From Chloroflexota bacterium (GTDB lineage Bacteria > Chloroflexota > Anaerolineae > Promineifilales > Promineifilaceae): a stretch of 64,000 bases of DNA. The notes below the pieces were generated by a model. That model was not told the DNA's origin, did not search any database, and saw only the letters and a list, made by a program, of their open reading frames with translations. Below are positions 39,262 through 48,354 of this stretch, piece after piece; positions within the stretch are counted from its first letter, which is position 1, and the number at the start of each line of letters is the position of its first letter. The position numbers and the translations under genes are program-made. Where the stretch lies: positions 1 to 64,000 of the forward strand of contig JAGOMA010000004.1 in the NCBI GenBank assembly GCA_017993775.1, given 5' to 3'.

Positions 39262-39559
39262 CGTACTGATCCACTCGCTGGCGCATCGACGCGGCGCGCT
39301 GCCGGCGAGTACGCTCGTTTTCGTTGACGTACAGAGCGGCCGTGATTGCCCCGGCCGTACCGGTGGCAATGGCGATGGCGGCCAGGGTCGTGAAGTCAAT
39401 GAGGCCAGAGGGCACAAACAGCAGCGCCAGGAAAAGGATGGTTGCGTGTCCCATCGTGCGCCGGGCCAGTTCGTTGCGCGCCCACCAGCGGCCAAATGTG
39501 AAGTGTTCCAAAGCCACAACGACGCCGGTTAGGGCGGCGTATAAAATCATGTCCAACAT
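39245..39559 (-). CDS. Small three-helix membrane protein
   Basis: 104 residues from ATG at 39559, with AGGAGGATTT upstream. Hydrophobic helices at about 3-18 (MILYAALTGVVVALEHF), 36-52 (ATILFLALLFVPSGLI) and 55-75 (TLAAIAIATGTAGAITAALY), then a charged tail (NENERTRRQRAASMRQRVDQ). Function unknown; holin-like or membrane-anchor roles are both possible. Confidence 0.6.
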   Translation of the reverse strand: MLDMILYAALTGVVVALEHFTFGRWWARNELARRTMGHATILFLALLFVPSGLIDFTTLAAIAIATGTAGAITAALYVNENERTRRQRAASMRQRVDQYDATTR

Positions 39560-39722
39560 AAATCCTCCTGAAGTTGTCACAAGATGACTGATTCGTGCTA
39601 ATCTGAGACGAAATAGGGAAACTCAAAAATAAATACAATCTGAGACTATCGCCCCCCTGCCGCGCGGTTGCTTAAAATCGTGGCGACCAACCGACGTACA
39701 TAAAAACAAAGCAAGGGGAAGC

Positions 39723-40652
39723 ATGCATTCATTGGAGACTATGTCCCGTCTGTTTTTTGCGGAAATGCGCCAGGAATTGGCTGAATCAACGCGCCAGTCG
39801 TCGTATCGGTATGGGTTAGAGCACCTGCTCTGCTCTCTCGGCGGCGAAACCGAGCTGCAGAATGTCACTCGTGCCGACCTGGTTGGGTGGCGCGATACTC
39901 TATCGGATACCTACGCCGTTTCAACGGCCAACACCTACATTCGCGTGGCCAAACGGTTTCTGAGCTGGTCTATTGATTACATTGAGGATGAGACGGGGGA
40001 TGTCCTAAAAAATCCGGCCAAAAAATTAAAACCAGTCAAATCAACATCGCCGGTGGAGCCGCGTGCCATTTCAGGCGACGATGCCATGCGGTTGATGGCG
40101 GCTGCATATCGGGACGCTAATCTGCGGAATCAGGCAATCGTGCTGTTTCTGTATGCAACTGGGGGGCGCGTTGGAGGACTGGTGACACTCAAAATGGCCG
40201 ATCTGGAAATGGAAAAATCAAGAGCCTGGGTTGTAGAAAAGGGAGCCAAGGGGAGGTACGTGTTTTTGCCCGACATGCTGGTCGAGACGTTGTCGAATTA
40301 CATCCGTTTCCAGCGACCGCGCATCGAGGGCCTCGACGTTGTGTTTGTTTCGCAGCGCCGTGCGCCGCTTACCCGCCAGGCCGTCTGGTACATGCTACGT
40401 AATTTGGCCAAGTCGGCCGGCGTCGATGGTATCCACAATCCGCACTCGTTTCGTCATGCGTTTGCCATAGCCTATCTGCAAAACGGCGGCGACCTGTCAA
40501 GCCTGAGTAGGCTGCTGGGTCATAGTACGATTACCATCACTCACCAGAATTATGGGCGCTGGGCTGACAGCGAACTGCACGCGCAGCACACTCGTTATAA
40601 CCCAACCAACGGGCTGACCCTTCCGGGGGGAGATGATAAAGCCCCAGGATGA
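39723..40652 (+). CDS. Tyrosine recombinase (phage integrase)
   Basis: 309 residues. N-terminal SAM-like core-binding domain (about 5-95, RLFFAEMRQELAESTRQSSY) and catalytic domain with R149 (TGGRVGGL), a Lys after the second strand, HSFRH (H241, R244), LLGH (about H267) and Tyr in NYG (about 277). All residues expected for cleavage and ligation are present. It is the last rightward gene of the element. The nearby 40653-40870 gap is the likely att region, but the core repeat cannot be set without the left end. Confidence 0.9.
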   Translation: MHSLETMSRLFFAEMRQELAESTRQSSYRYGLEHLLCSLGGETELQNVTRADLVGWRDTLSDTYAVSTANTYIRVAKRFLSWSIDYIEDETGDVLKNPAKKLKPVKSTSPVEPRAISGDDAMRLMAAAYRDANLRNQAIVLFLYATGGRVGGLVTLKMADLEMEKSRAWVVEKGAKGRYVFLPDMLVETLSNYIRFQRPRIEGLDVVFVSQRRAPLTRQAVWYMLRNLAKSAGVDGIHNPHSFRHAFAIAYLQNGGDLSSLSRLLGHSTITITHQNYGRWADSELHAQHTRYNPTNGLTLPGGDDKAPG

Positions 40653-40870
40653 AGTGAAGTTAAAAGTTTATGCCTCTACACGACAGTTTGTCAGTCTCGA
40701 CCAACAAATCATTATGGAAAGGCAACTGTCCTATGAGGCCAGCCGCTGTCTAGGGGACTGTTAAAAGCCCGTATGAGAATAATGTCGTGCTTTGCCGGAA
40801 ATTGTGGCTGAACAATTTCCAGTCTCCAGGATTCAAAAATATGGAGTTTCTTTTACAAGCGTCAGACCGC

Positions 40871-41125
40871 CTATTCTCCGGTAACAACCTCAAATAATTC
40901 CCCGACGGTGAGCTGCTCTACTTGCTCACGGCTCATGCCGAAGCCGCCAACAAGAATGGCATAAAGCACATCACCTGAAAAAGTCTCCACATTATCTTCG
41001 CGTAGATAGCGTAATATGGTCGGGCGCGATATCTTTTCTTCAAGTGACAGCCGATGCGGGTTTGTATTTCTCAGCTTGTCCTCAGAGAAAAAACGGCGAT
41101 TTAGCCGAATGTGACCACTCGCCAT
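40871..41125 (-). CDS. Small XRE/Cro-like repressor candidate
   Basis: 84 residues from ATG at 41125 (AAAAGGAGC upstream). Basic N-terminus then a helix-turn-helix-like region (HRLSLEEKISRPTILRYLRE) and the C-terminal segment typical of small XRE proteins (FSGDVLYAILVGGFGMSREQ, then LTVGELFEVV). It has a near-consensus sigma-70 promoter, transcribed away from the integrase. It may be the lysogeny repressor, or a host regulator at the junction. Confidence 0.65.
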   Translation of the reverse strand: MASGHIRLNRRFFSEDKLRNTNPHRLSLEEKISRPTILRYLREDNVETFSGDVLYAILVGGFGMSREQVEQLTVGELFEVVTGE

Positions 41126-41165
41126 CTTTGCTCCTTTTCGAAAATAAATTTTATTTATGTCATGT

Positions 41166-41193
41166 ATTATAGTGATCGGTATTTTTTTGTCAA
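41166..41193 (-). promoter_or_regulatory. Strong sigma-70-type promoter for the repressor candidate
   Basis: On the minus strand TTGACA (41188-41193) and TATAAT (41166-41171) are both exact, with a 16-base spacer. An AT-rich near-palindrome (AAATAAATTTTATTTA) lies between this and the start codon and could be an operator. The rest of the 41126-41435 gap is AT-rich and holds the promoter below. Confidence 0.8.
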
Positions 41194-41315
41194 TCTGTGT
41201 TTATAATAAAAAATATGTAATGTAATTATTATAAAATTAACTATACAATTACTTCTTTTCCCGCGCTGTTCCTGTGAAAATCGCATAAAATTGGCCAACT
41301 GGTACATAGTTCCTA

Positions 41316-41324
41316 TGGTATGAT
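41316..41324 (+). promoter_or_regulatory. Extended -10 promoter candidate for the BNR protein
   Basis: TGG-TATGAT (41316-41324) fits an extended -10 (TGnTATGAT). No good -35 is present at the right distance. Leader of about 105 bases to the ATG at 41436, which contains an ACGGCCGT copy at 41339. Confidence 0.4.
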
Positions 41325-41435
41325 GAAAGGGTGTGCAACGGCCGTCTTGCCGTGGCGCGTCGTGTCAAGACCGGTCGATTTCCAGTGACAATGGAGAACG
41401 CCATCCCCATTTCCTATAACCCGTGAGATGAGTCG

Positions 41436-44400
41436 ATGATTACCAGACGCTTTTTTAGTCTGACCTTGATCTTTTGTGTCCTCTTGCTGGCCATTGTCCC
41501 CAACACCTCTGCTAACGCTCAAACCCGTCAATCAATAACTGCTGTGCCTGCCTGGCAGACGCTTCCCGGCCCTACCGGTGGCAGCGTTACAGACATCGTT
41601 CTCTCGCCCGATTTTGCCGCCGATAACACCCTCTATGCCGGATTGTCTGGGCGCGGCGTTTATCGCAGCAAGAACAGCGCTTACGATTGGTCCCCGGCCA
41701 GCCTGGACGATCTGCTTGTTGTCGATCTGGCCATCTCGCCAGATTTTGCCAATGACGACACCCTTTTTGCGTTGTGCGGTCTGTGGACAACCGGTTACAC
41801 AGTGCAGCGTTCTACCGATCGCGGCGATTCCTGGCAGGCCGCTGACACGCCGGCTACTTTCCCCGACGCCCTGGCTCTGGTTGTCTCGCCCGCCTTTGCC
41901 GCCGACCAGATGGTTTATCTGTTGACCGGGCACAACAACCTCACCTACATTTCTACAGATGGCGGAAATGTCTTCGCTCCGGCGGCTGGCTGGCTGGCCG
42001 TCCATGACGTGATCGCTATGGCTTTTTCCCCGGCGTACGCCATCGATCGAACGCTTTTGGCCATTGTTCCGAATGCTGGTCTCTATAAATCTGCCGATGG
42101 TGGAACAACCTGGCTGCCCACCGGCCTGAGCGGCAATCTCAGCGCGCTGGCTGTTTCGCCAGACTTTGCCATTGATCATGTGCTTTTGGCAATTGCCACC
42201 AGCGGCTTAGTACACTTTTCCACCGATGCCGGCGTTACCTGGGCTGTTGTCCCTGGTCTGACATTGGCCTCTGGTGGCGATTTCAGCATCGCTTTTTCGC
42301 CTACTTTTGCCGCCGATCGGGTGATCCTGGTTGCCAGTTCTGCCGATCCTGGTCCTTTCCTTTCGCTGGATGGCGGCGTTAGCTGGCAAACGGCCGGATG
42401 GTACGACCCTGCTTCGTCGTATCAGGATGGTTTGTTGGGCGGCGGTGTGCGGGCGTTGGCGCTGGCGCCGGATCAGACGTGGGACGGCCGTGTGTTTGCC
42501 GCCACTCGCGCGGGCATTGCTTTCTCTTCTTATCGAGGCGACAGTTGGTACCAGATGAATGATGGGCTGCCGCAGTTAGCCGTACGCGCCTTTGCTCTGG
42601 CTCCCAACGACCCGCAGGTAATGCTGGCCGGAACCGGCTATTTTGAACAGCTTCGTTTTGACAGCGGCAGCATCACTGATGACGCAGGAAATGTGCAGCT
42701 TTCCCGCGATGGCGGGCAGAGCTGGCGGCAGACTACTGGGCGGCTGGCGCGGGTGAATGGCGTAGCCTTTTCGCCCAATTTTGCCATGGATGAAACGGCT
42801 TTTGCGGCTGCGGGAATGGTTGGGCAGCATGGATTTGTGGAAGGCGGCATTTACCGCACCACAGATGGCGGCGAAAACTGGACGGCCGTTTCCCCCGTCT
42901 CCCATGCCTACAACGCCATCGCCATCTCGCCTAATTACGCCAACGACCATACGGTTTGGGCGGCAGCGCTCAGTTATACAATGGCTGTGGGCGTTTATCG
43001 CAGTACCGATGGCGGCAGCACCTGGGCGCTGGTCGCGCCGGGACTGAATGTGCAGCGGTTGGTTGTATCACCCAACTACGCCATCGACCAGACGCTATTC
43101 GCGGGCATGGCCGATGACGGTGTGCATCGGTCGACCAACGGCGGGTTGGTCTGGACGCGGGTAATGCCCACGGCGTACGTCACGGCGCTGGCGATATCGC
43201 CAGCCTATGGGGCCAGCCAGACGGTTTACGCTGCCGCCCGCGCCAACACTTATTCGGCCACGGCCGTTTACCGCACCACAGATGGCGGCGCAACCTGGCA
43301 AACGCTGCCCACTACCATTCCTTCGGAGCAGAATGGGCAGCCGTTGGTCATCGGCAGTTTGGCGTTTGGCGTGGATGGTTCGGTATTGGCCGGGGCGCAG
43401 TATGGCGCGGCGGCAACCCCGTTTGTCTATCGCGCAATCGCCGGCGGGACGAATTGGCAGCCGGTTGCCGGGGCTTTGCCGGGCACGGCCGTTTCCGCTC
43501 TGACCAGCACGCCAACCCATTCGTTCCTGCTCTACGCGGCCGGCGATGGCGGCATTCACGCTGCCACAATTTCTCAGGGCAGCCTGGCTGAGGGCGGGGC
43601 GTGGCAAAGCGAGGGGCCGCGCGGCGGCAAGGCCAGCGCTCTGGCTGTTTCGCCCAATTTTGCCGCAGACGGCCTGGCCTTTGCCGGTGAATGGCTGCAC
43701 AATTTTCGTGGCAGCGAGTCGGGATTGGGCATTGTTCGCTCCCAGAACGCCGGGCAGACGTGGGCGCCGTCGTTCGCCGGAACGGAAGCGTATCAGTACA
43801 GCACGGCCGTGCACGACTTTGCCTTTTCGCCTGATTTTGCTACAGACCAAACTGTTTTTGCGGCCACCTGGGGCGGTTTGTTCCGTTCCGCCGACGCCGG
43901 GCAGACATGGGCGCAGGTCGAAGCGTTGTATAACGGCCCGCCCGGAGCCATCACCGATGTGGCTGTGGCCCCGGACTTTGCGGTTAGCGGGCATCTGATC
44001 GCTGCTGGTGGGTATGGCGGATTAAATGTCAGCGAAGACGGCGGGCAAACGTGGACTGGTCTCAACTTTTCGTTGGGCGAACTAACGTATTCGCCCGACT
44101 TTGCCGTTGACCAGACTATTTTTGGCGGGCGCGGTGATGGTTTTTACCGCTCGACGGATCGCGGGCTGACGTGGACGGGGGTGCTCTCGCAAAGTGTAAC
44201 GGCCGTTGCCGTTTCGCCTAATTTTGCCGCCGACCAGACAGTGTGGGGCGGCGGGCAAGCCGTTCACCTGTCTACCGATGGCGGCGCGACCTGGATCAGT
44301 CGCACGGTGGCGGCTGAGGTGACCTATATTTGGGCGCTGGCGGTTTCGCCGCAGTTTGCTGTGGATCAGACATTGTTTGCCGGGACGAACAACGGGTTGT

Positions 44401-46127
44401 ACTGGTCGGTGGATGGCGGGTTGACGTGGACGGCCGTGCCGGAATATGCGGGACTTTCCATCAGCCGATTGGCCATTTCGCCGCAGTGGCCAGGGGATGC
44501 GGTGTTGTTGGTGGGCACACCATCGGGCGTGTTTCGCCTGTTATCCGCGGATCTATCAACCGGCATCGTGAAGGAGGCCGCGGGAGGGTTCGCCGTATTG
44601 CGCAGCGGCGTGCTGGCCCTGAGCGATGACGCATCTATGCTGCTGGCCGGAACGAGCGATCATGGCGTTTTTGGCAGCCTGGATGGCGGCCATCACTGGC
44701 AGCCGCAGGGTTTGCAGGCTGGCAACAGCTATTATAGCATTGCCGCGCTGGCCATTTCGCCGGATGTGGCCAACGACCAGACGATGTTTGCCGTGAGCGC
44801 CAGCGGCACAGGCATCGGCGCGTCGATTTATCGTACGCAAACTGGCGGGGCGGCCTGGGCGAGCGTGTACAACACGGATTATGTGAGCAGTCTGGCAATT
44901 TCGCCCGGTTTTGCTGGCGATGGGATCATTTATGCTACAGGGAATAACGGCCGTGTCCAGCGTTCTACCGATGGTGGCGCTGCCTGGCTGCCGCTGCCCA
45001 ATTGGCCGCCCGATGCGTCTAGCCGCGCCCAAAAACTGGCTCTGCCGCCGGATGTTCCGGCAGACGGCCGTTTGTTCGTGGGCAGCAGTAATGGCTTCTG
45101 GCGGACGCCGGACAATGGCGCTACCTGGACCAAGGCGCTGACCGGCCTGAACGGCGATCAATACGTCTCCGATCTGCGGGTATCGCCCAATTTTGCCGTT
45201 GACCAGACATTGCTGGCAGCGGCTTCCTGGTCGAATCCGCCCGATTACACGCAGCACGCAGCTGTTTTCCGCTCGACGGATGGCGGCGTGAACTGGACGC
45301 CGGTGATGGATGGCCTGCCGGAACAAGAAATCGGCGGGCTGGCCTTTTCGCCGGATTTTGCCGCCGACCAGACTGCCTATGCGCTTGCCGGGCAAGATTT
45401 ATACCGGTCGCGGGATGGCGGTGTTCGTTGGACGTTGGTAGGGTCGCCGCCGGGAGCGCCTTGTTTGCAGGATGTGGCGGTGGATGGGGCCGGAAATGTC
45501 TTTGTGGCTTCGACCGCCGGTGTGTGGCGCTACAGCACGCTGGCGACCAGTGTAGTGATTAACGGTGGTTTTGAGGCTGCCGGGGGATGGGAACTGCCGG
45601 TGACACCGGCGCCTGGGGAATATTCGCTGCAGGTGGTGTATAACGGCCGTCGCGCCCTGCAGGTTGGGCTAGACAACGAAGCCAACGTGTATGGGTACTC
45701 GTCGGCGCGGCAGGTGGTGACAATTCCGGCCGGAATCGCCGGGGCGAATCTCTCTTTTTACGTGTATCCGGTGTCCGGGGAGGCGACGGCTGTGTCGCAG
45801 ACGGCCGTATTCCCGGAGCAGGTGGCCACGGCTGATAGGCTGCCCGCCCAGCCAGCCAGCGGCGATGCGCAGTATGTGCTGCTGCTGGACCCATCAACCC
45901 AGGCGATTGTAGGCACAATTTATTGGGGACTGAGCAATGGTCAGGCGTGGCAGCGCGTGGATGCCAACCTGAAGCCGTATGCCGGGCGGTCACTGCTGCT
46001 GTTGTTTGGGGCGTACAATGATGGGTGGAACGGCCGTACCGCTTTATACGTGGATGATGTAGTTCTGAATTTGATAGACACCACAGGCGCGGCGCATCAT
46101 GTTTTTCTACCGGCGGCGGTGAAGTAG
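41436..46127 (+). CDS. Large secreted BNR/sortilin-repeat protein with carbohydrate-binding-like end
   Basis: 1,563 residues. Signal peptide (MITRRFFSLTLIFCVLLLAI, cleavage near ANAQ). Then more than 25 copies of a unit of about 45 residues alternating SPxFAxDxTLYAG-type and GxYRSTDGGxTW-type halves (Asp-box/BNR), which fold as beta-propellers of the VPS10/YCF48 type. Residues about 1370-1563 are a beta-sandwich (VVINGGFEAAGGWELPVTPA, then LSFYVYPVSGEATAVSQ and ALYVDDVVLN) like carbohydrate-binding domains, ending in HHVFLPAAVK without a membrane anchor. Expected to be outside the cell; binding role rather than catalysis, since no sialidase active site is seen. Confidence 0.85.
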   Translation: MITRRFFSLTLIFCVLLLAIVPNTSANAQTRQSITAVPAWQTLPGPTGGSVTDIVLSPDFAADNTLYAGLSGRGVYRSKNSAYDWSPASLDDLLVVDLAISPDFANDDTLFALCGLWTTGYTVQRSTDRGDSWQAADTPATFPDALALVVSPAFAADQMVYLLTGHNNLTYISTDGGNVFAPAAGWLAVHDVIAMAFSPAYAIDRTLLAIVPNAGLYKSADGGTTWLPTGLSGNLSALAVSPDFAIDHVLLAIATSGLVHFSTDAGVTWAVVPGLTLASGGDFSIAFSPTFAADRVILVASSADPGPFLSLDGGVSWQTAGWYDPASSYQDGLLGGGVRALALAPDQTWDGRVFAATRAGIAFSSYRGDSWYQMNDGLPQLAVRAFALAPNDPQVMLAGTGYFEQLRFDSGSITDDAGNVQLSRDGGQSWRQTTGRLARVNGVAFSPNFAMDETAFAAAGMVGQHGFVEGGIYRTTDGGENWTAVSPVSHAYNAIAISPNYANDHTVWAAALSYTMAVGVYRSTDGGSTWALVAPGLNVQRLVVSPNYAIDQTLFAGMADDGVHRSTNGGLVWTRVMPTAYVTALAISPAYGASQTVYAAARANTYSATAVYRTTDGGATWQTLPTTIPSEQNGQPLVIGSLAFGVDGSVLAGAQYGAAATPFVYRAIAGGTNWQPVAGALPGTAVSALTSTPTHSFLLYAAGDGGIHAATISQGSLAEGGAWQSEGPRGGKASALAVSPNFAADGLAFAGEWLHNFRGSESGLGIVRSQNAGQTWAPSFAGTEAYQYSTAVHDFAFSPDFATDQTVFAATWGGLFRSADAGQTWAQVEALYNGPPGAITDVAVAPDFAVSGHLIAAGGYGGLNVSEDGGQTWTGLNFSLGELTYSPDFAVDQTIFGGRGDGFYRSTDRGLTWTGVLSQSVTAVAVSPNFAADQTVWGGGQAVHLSTDGGATWISRTVAAEVTYIWALAVSPQFAVDQTLFAGTNNGLYWSVDGGLTWTAVPEYAGLSISRLAISPQWPGDAVLLVGTPSGVFRLLSADLSTGIVKEAAGGFAVLRSGVLALSDDASMLLAGTSDHGVFGSLDGGHHWQPQGLQAGNSYYSIAALAISPDVANDQTMFAVSASGTGIGASIYRTQTGGAAWASVYNTDYVSSLAISPGFAGDGIIYATGNNGRVQRSTDGGAAWLPLPNWPPDASSRAQKLALPPDVPADGRLFVGSSNGFWRTPDNGATWTKALTGLNGDQYVSDLRVSPNFAVDQTLLAAASWSNPPDYTQHAAVFRSTDGGVNWTPVMDGLPEQEIGGLAFSPDFAADQTAYALAGQDLYRSRDGGVRWTLVGSPPGAPCLQDVAVDGAGNVFVASTAGVWRYSTLATSVVINGGFEAAGGWELPVTPAPGEYSLQVVYNGRRALQVGLDNEANVYGYSSARQVVTIPAGIAGANLSFYVYPVSGEATAVSQTAVFPEQVATADRLPAQPASGDAQYVLLLDPSTQAIVGTIYWGLSNGQAWQRVDANLKPYAGRSLLLLFGAYNDGWNGRTALYVDDVVLNLIDTTGAAHHVFLPAAVK

Positions 46128-46142
46128 ACGGCCGTGCAGAAT

Positions 46143-46172
46143 CTGACGTCAGGGCGCCAACCTCGACGTCAG
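46143..46172. terminator. Hairpin between convergent genes
   Basis: CTGACGTC (46143-46150) and GACGTCAG (46165-46172) pair around a 14-base loop, followed by eight A. It could act for the leftward gene only weakly, because the T-run on that strand lies before the stem. Recorded as a weak terminator candidate between two convergent genes. Confidence 0.35.
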
Positions 46173-46197
46173 AAAAAAAATCAGGGGATGCCAGCGA

Positions 46198-46791
46198 TCA
46201 GGACAAAAGTGGATCTACGACTGCGGCCAGAGTTTCGGGGGAGATGAGGCCGATGTGGATGTAGACGATCTGACCATCGCGGTCGATAACGAAGGTGGAG
46301 GGGAAGCTGTTGATCTGGTACTGTTGTTCCACTTTGCCGTAGTCGTCTAACAAGATGGGAAACGTGAAACCGGTGGATTCGATGAAACGGCTGACGGTTC
46401 CGGCGTCTTCGTGAGCGTTAACGCCGAGGACGACGAAGCCTTTGTCCTGGTTGGCTTCGTAATAGGCGTTGATGGCCGGCATTTCTGCTTTGCAGGGGGG
46501 GCACCAGGTAGCCCAAAAGTTCACGACCACAACTTGCCCGGCGTAATCGGAGAGGCTGGTTTCACGGCCGTTTAGCATAGCGAGCGTGAAATCGGGGGCG
46601 GGTTGGCCTGTCTGGACGGGGCCGGGGATGACGGCCGTTTTCGGGCTGTTGCCCGATTGCAGGCTGGCCCATAACAGTCCCAACAAACCCACAATGAGTA
46701 AGGCGGAGGCCGCATAGACGATGAGGCGGTTTTGTTGTTCTCTTTTTTCCTGGCGCTGACGCCGGGAGGAGGCATTTTGTACTCGGCTCAT
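46198..46791 (-). CDS. Membrane-anchored thioredoxin-like protein (TlpA/ResA type)
   Basis: 197 residues from ATG at 46791 (a longer frame begins at 46926 without a ribosome site). A basic N-terminus, one membrane helix (about 24-43, IVYAASALLIVGLLGLLWAS), and an external thioredoxin domain with the active-site WCPPC (C97, C100), DFTL motif and the cis-Pro in NSFPSTFVID. Reduces or isomerises disulfides of exported proteins, for instance apocytochromes. Convergent with the BNR gene. Confidence 0.9.
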   Translation of the reverse strand: MSRVQNASSRRQRQEKREQQNRLIVYAASALLIVGLLGLLWASLQSGNSPKTAVIPGPVQTGQPAPDFTLAMLNGRETSLSDYAGQVVVVNFWATWCPPCKAEMPAINAYYEANQDKGFVVLGVNAHEDAGTVSRFIESTGFTFPILLDDYGKVEQQYQINSFPSTFVIDRDGQIVYIHIGLISPETLAAVVDPLLS

Positions 46792-47013
46792 GATGTGTTT
46801 TTTCCTTAGGGTTCGTGGATCATTATCTATTGAGTTTGCAGATTGGTCTAATCTGGGAGGTGGGACCAATCTTGCCAGGTTTAAAACATAGGGACCCTTA
46901 GAACCTGAATCAGCCTGACGCTGCATGGTGTGGTGGATGGTTTTGGGCGGCGCAGACGCGTTTCCTGATCTTCCAATAAATTTTCGGTTTGTGTACCTTC
47001 TATTTTAGTTTAG

Positions 47014-48189
47014 ATGTGGGCAAATGAAAAAAGTGACAGAAAGCGGCTTGTTTTAAGGGGGAAACGGCCGTTACCGTCTACAATGGGCGGCATGGCAGGT
47101 GAACTATTTTCTCGATTGAGTGACTTTTGGCCTCGGACGGCGGCGAAGCCGGCTATGAGTGCGCCGGAGAGCCTGGTGATTGAACCGGCGGCGGCGGTGC
47201 GTGTGGCGCGGTTGGCAGACGGCCGTTTCCAGCTTTGGTGGGGCGACGAGGCGGACCAGGTAGAGATTTTTGCCCTGGCCAAGCCAGAAAGTCAGGAGAT
47301 GCGATTGGCGGCGACGGTCGTTGGCCGGCAAACGGCCGTGACGCCGGCGCTGCCCGGGCTGGCGCGGCCATATTTTGCCGTTCAGTTCAGCGGCGGCCCT
47401 GCGGATGGGCGGCGCGTGGTGGCCGCCGAACGTTTTTTGCCGCTGCGCAGCGGGTTGAATTTTCGGGACATTGGCGGGTATCGGACCGTAGACGGCCGTG
47501 AGGTGCGCTGGGGACAGGTGTACCGGTCGGGTTCGCTGGCCGATCTGGTGGATGTGGATCTCGCTTATCTGGACCAACTGGGGCTGCGCTTGGTGTGCGA
47601 TTTGCGTTCGCCGCGAGAAGTGCGGCGAGCGCCAGACCGGCTGCCGGCGGGTTGGGTTGGCGAATGGATGGCACGGCCGTTAAGCAGCCAGGTTGGTGGG
47701 CGCGAGCAAGCGCGATTGCTGCGCCAACTGCGTCATGAATTGGGCACACTGCTGCTGCGCATGTATACGCAAGACATTTTAGAAGAAAACGCGCGATCGA
47801 TTGGCGACATGTTCACCCGGTTGGCGCAGGCGCATAATCGCCCGGCTTTGTTTCACTGCGCCGCCGGTAAAGATCGCACGGGCGTGACGATTGCCTTGCT
47901 GCTGGCGTTGTTGGGCGTGCCCGATGAGACGATTGTGGCGGATTATTCGCTGAGCAATCTGGCCCATGTGGCGATTGAACGGGCGATGCGGCGCGAACTG
48001 CGGCAGGCGATGTGGGTGGGGATACGGCCGTCTCAGTTATCTTCCTTGCTGCTGGCAAATCCGGAAACGCTGCGATTAACCTTAACGGCCGTGCAAGAAA
48101 AGTATGGCTCGGTACTCGGTTATTTGCGGCAGGCGGCTGGCGTTTCAGAGGAAGTGATCGACCAGTTGCGGGAGGGGCTGTTAGCGTAA
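47014..48189 (+). CDS. Tyrosine/serine phosphatase-like protein
   Basis: 391 residues if ATG 47014 is used; ATG 47083 or 47092 would trim a basic leader and no site has a strong ribosome signal. Residues about 45-140 form a beta domain (VARLADGRFQLWWG), followed by a DSP/PTP domain: GLNFRDIGGYRTVDGREVRW, LVCDLRSPREVRRAPDRLPA and the P-loop HCAAGKDRTGV (C282, R288). This is the Y_phosphatase3 (IphP-like) family with the usual LNFRDIGGY start. The N-terminal beta domain is extra compared with about 250-residue family members. Confidence 0.85.
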   Translation: MWANEKSDRKRLVLRGKRPLPSTMGGMAGELFSRLSDFWPRTAAKPAMSAPESLVIEPAAAVRVARLADGRFQLWWGDEADQVEIFALAKPESQEMRLAATVVGRQTAVTPALPGLARPYFAVQFSGGPADGRRVVAAERFLPLRSGLNFRDIGGYRTVDGREVRWGQVYRSGSLADLVDVDLAYLDQLGLRLVCDLRSPREVRRAPDRLPAGWVGEWMARPLSSQVGGREQARLLRQLRHELGTLLLRMYTQDILEENARSIGDMFTRLAQAHNRPALFHCAAGKDRTGVTIALLLALLGVPDETIVADYSLSNLAHVAIERAMRRELRQAMWVGIRPSQLSSLLLANPETLRLTLTAVQEKYGSVLGYLRQAAGVSEEVIDQLREGLLA

Positions 48190-48354
48190 ATAGGGCAAGG
48201 AAGGTAAGATGGCGCAGTTGACCGCCATGTGACAGCCTGGCAGATGGGGAAGCCGCGAAACTTTGTGAATTAAGTTGAATGGTAAGGAAGCGGAATTAGC
48301 CTGTAAAAATCCGCTTGTTTGTAGTTCCCCAAATCATCCTCGCTGGAGGTTACG

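Noticed and set aside
46143-46180. Strong rho-independent terminator after the BNR gene
   Set aside because: The stem is followed by A, not T, in the direction of the BNR gene; kept only as a weak candidate.
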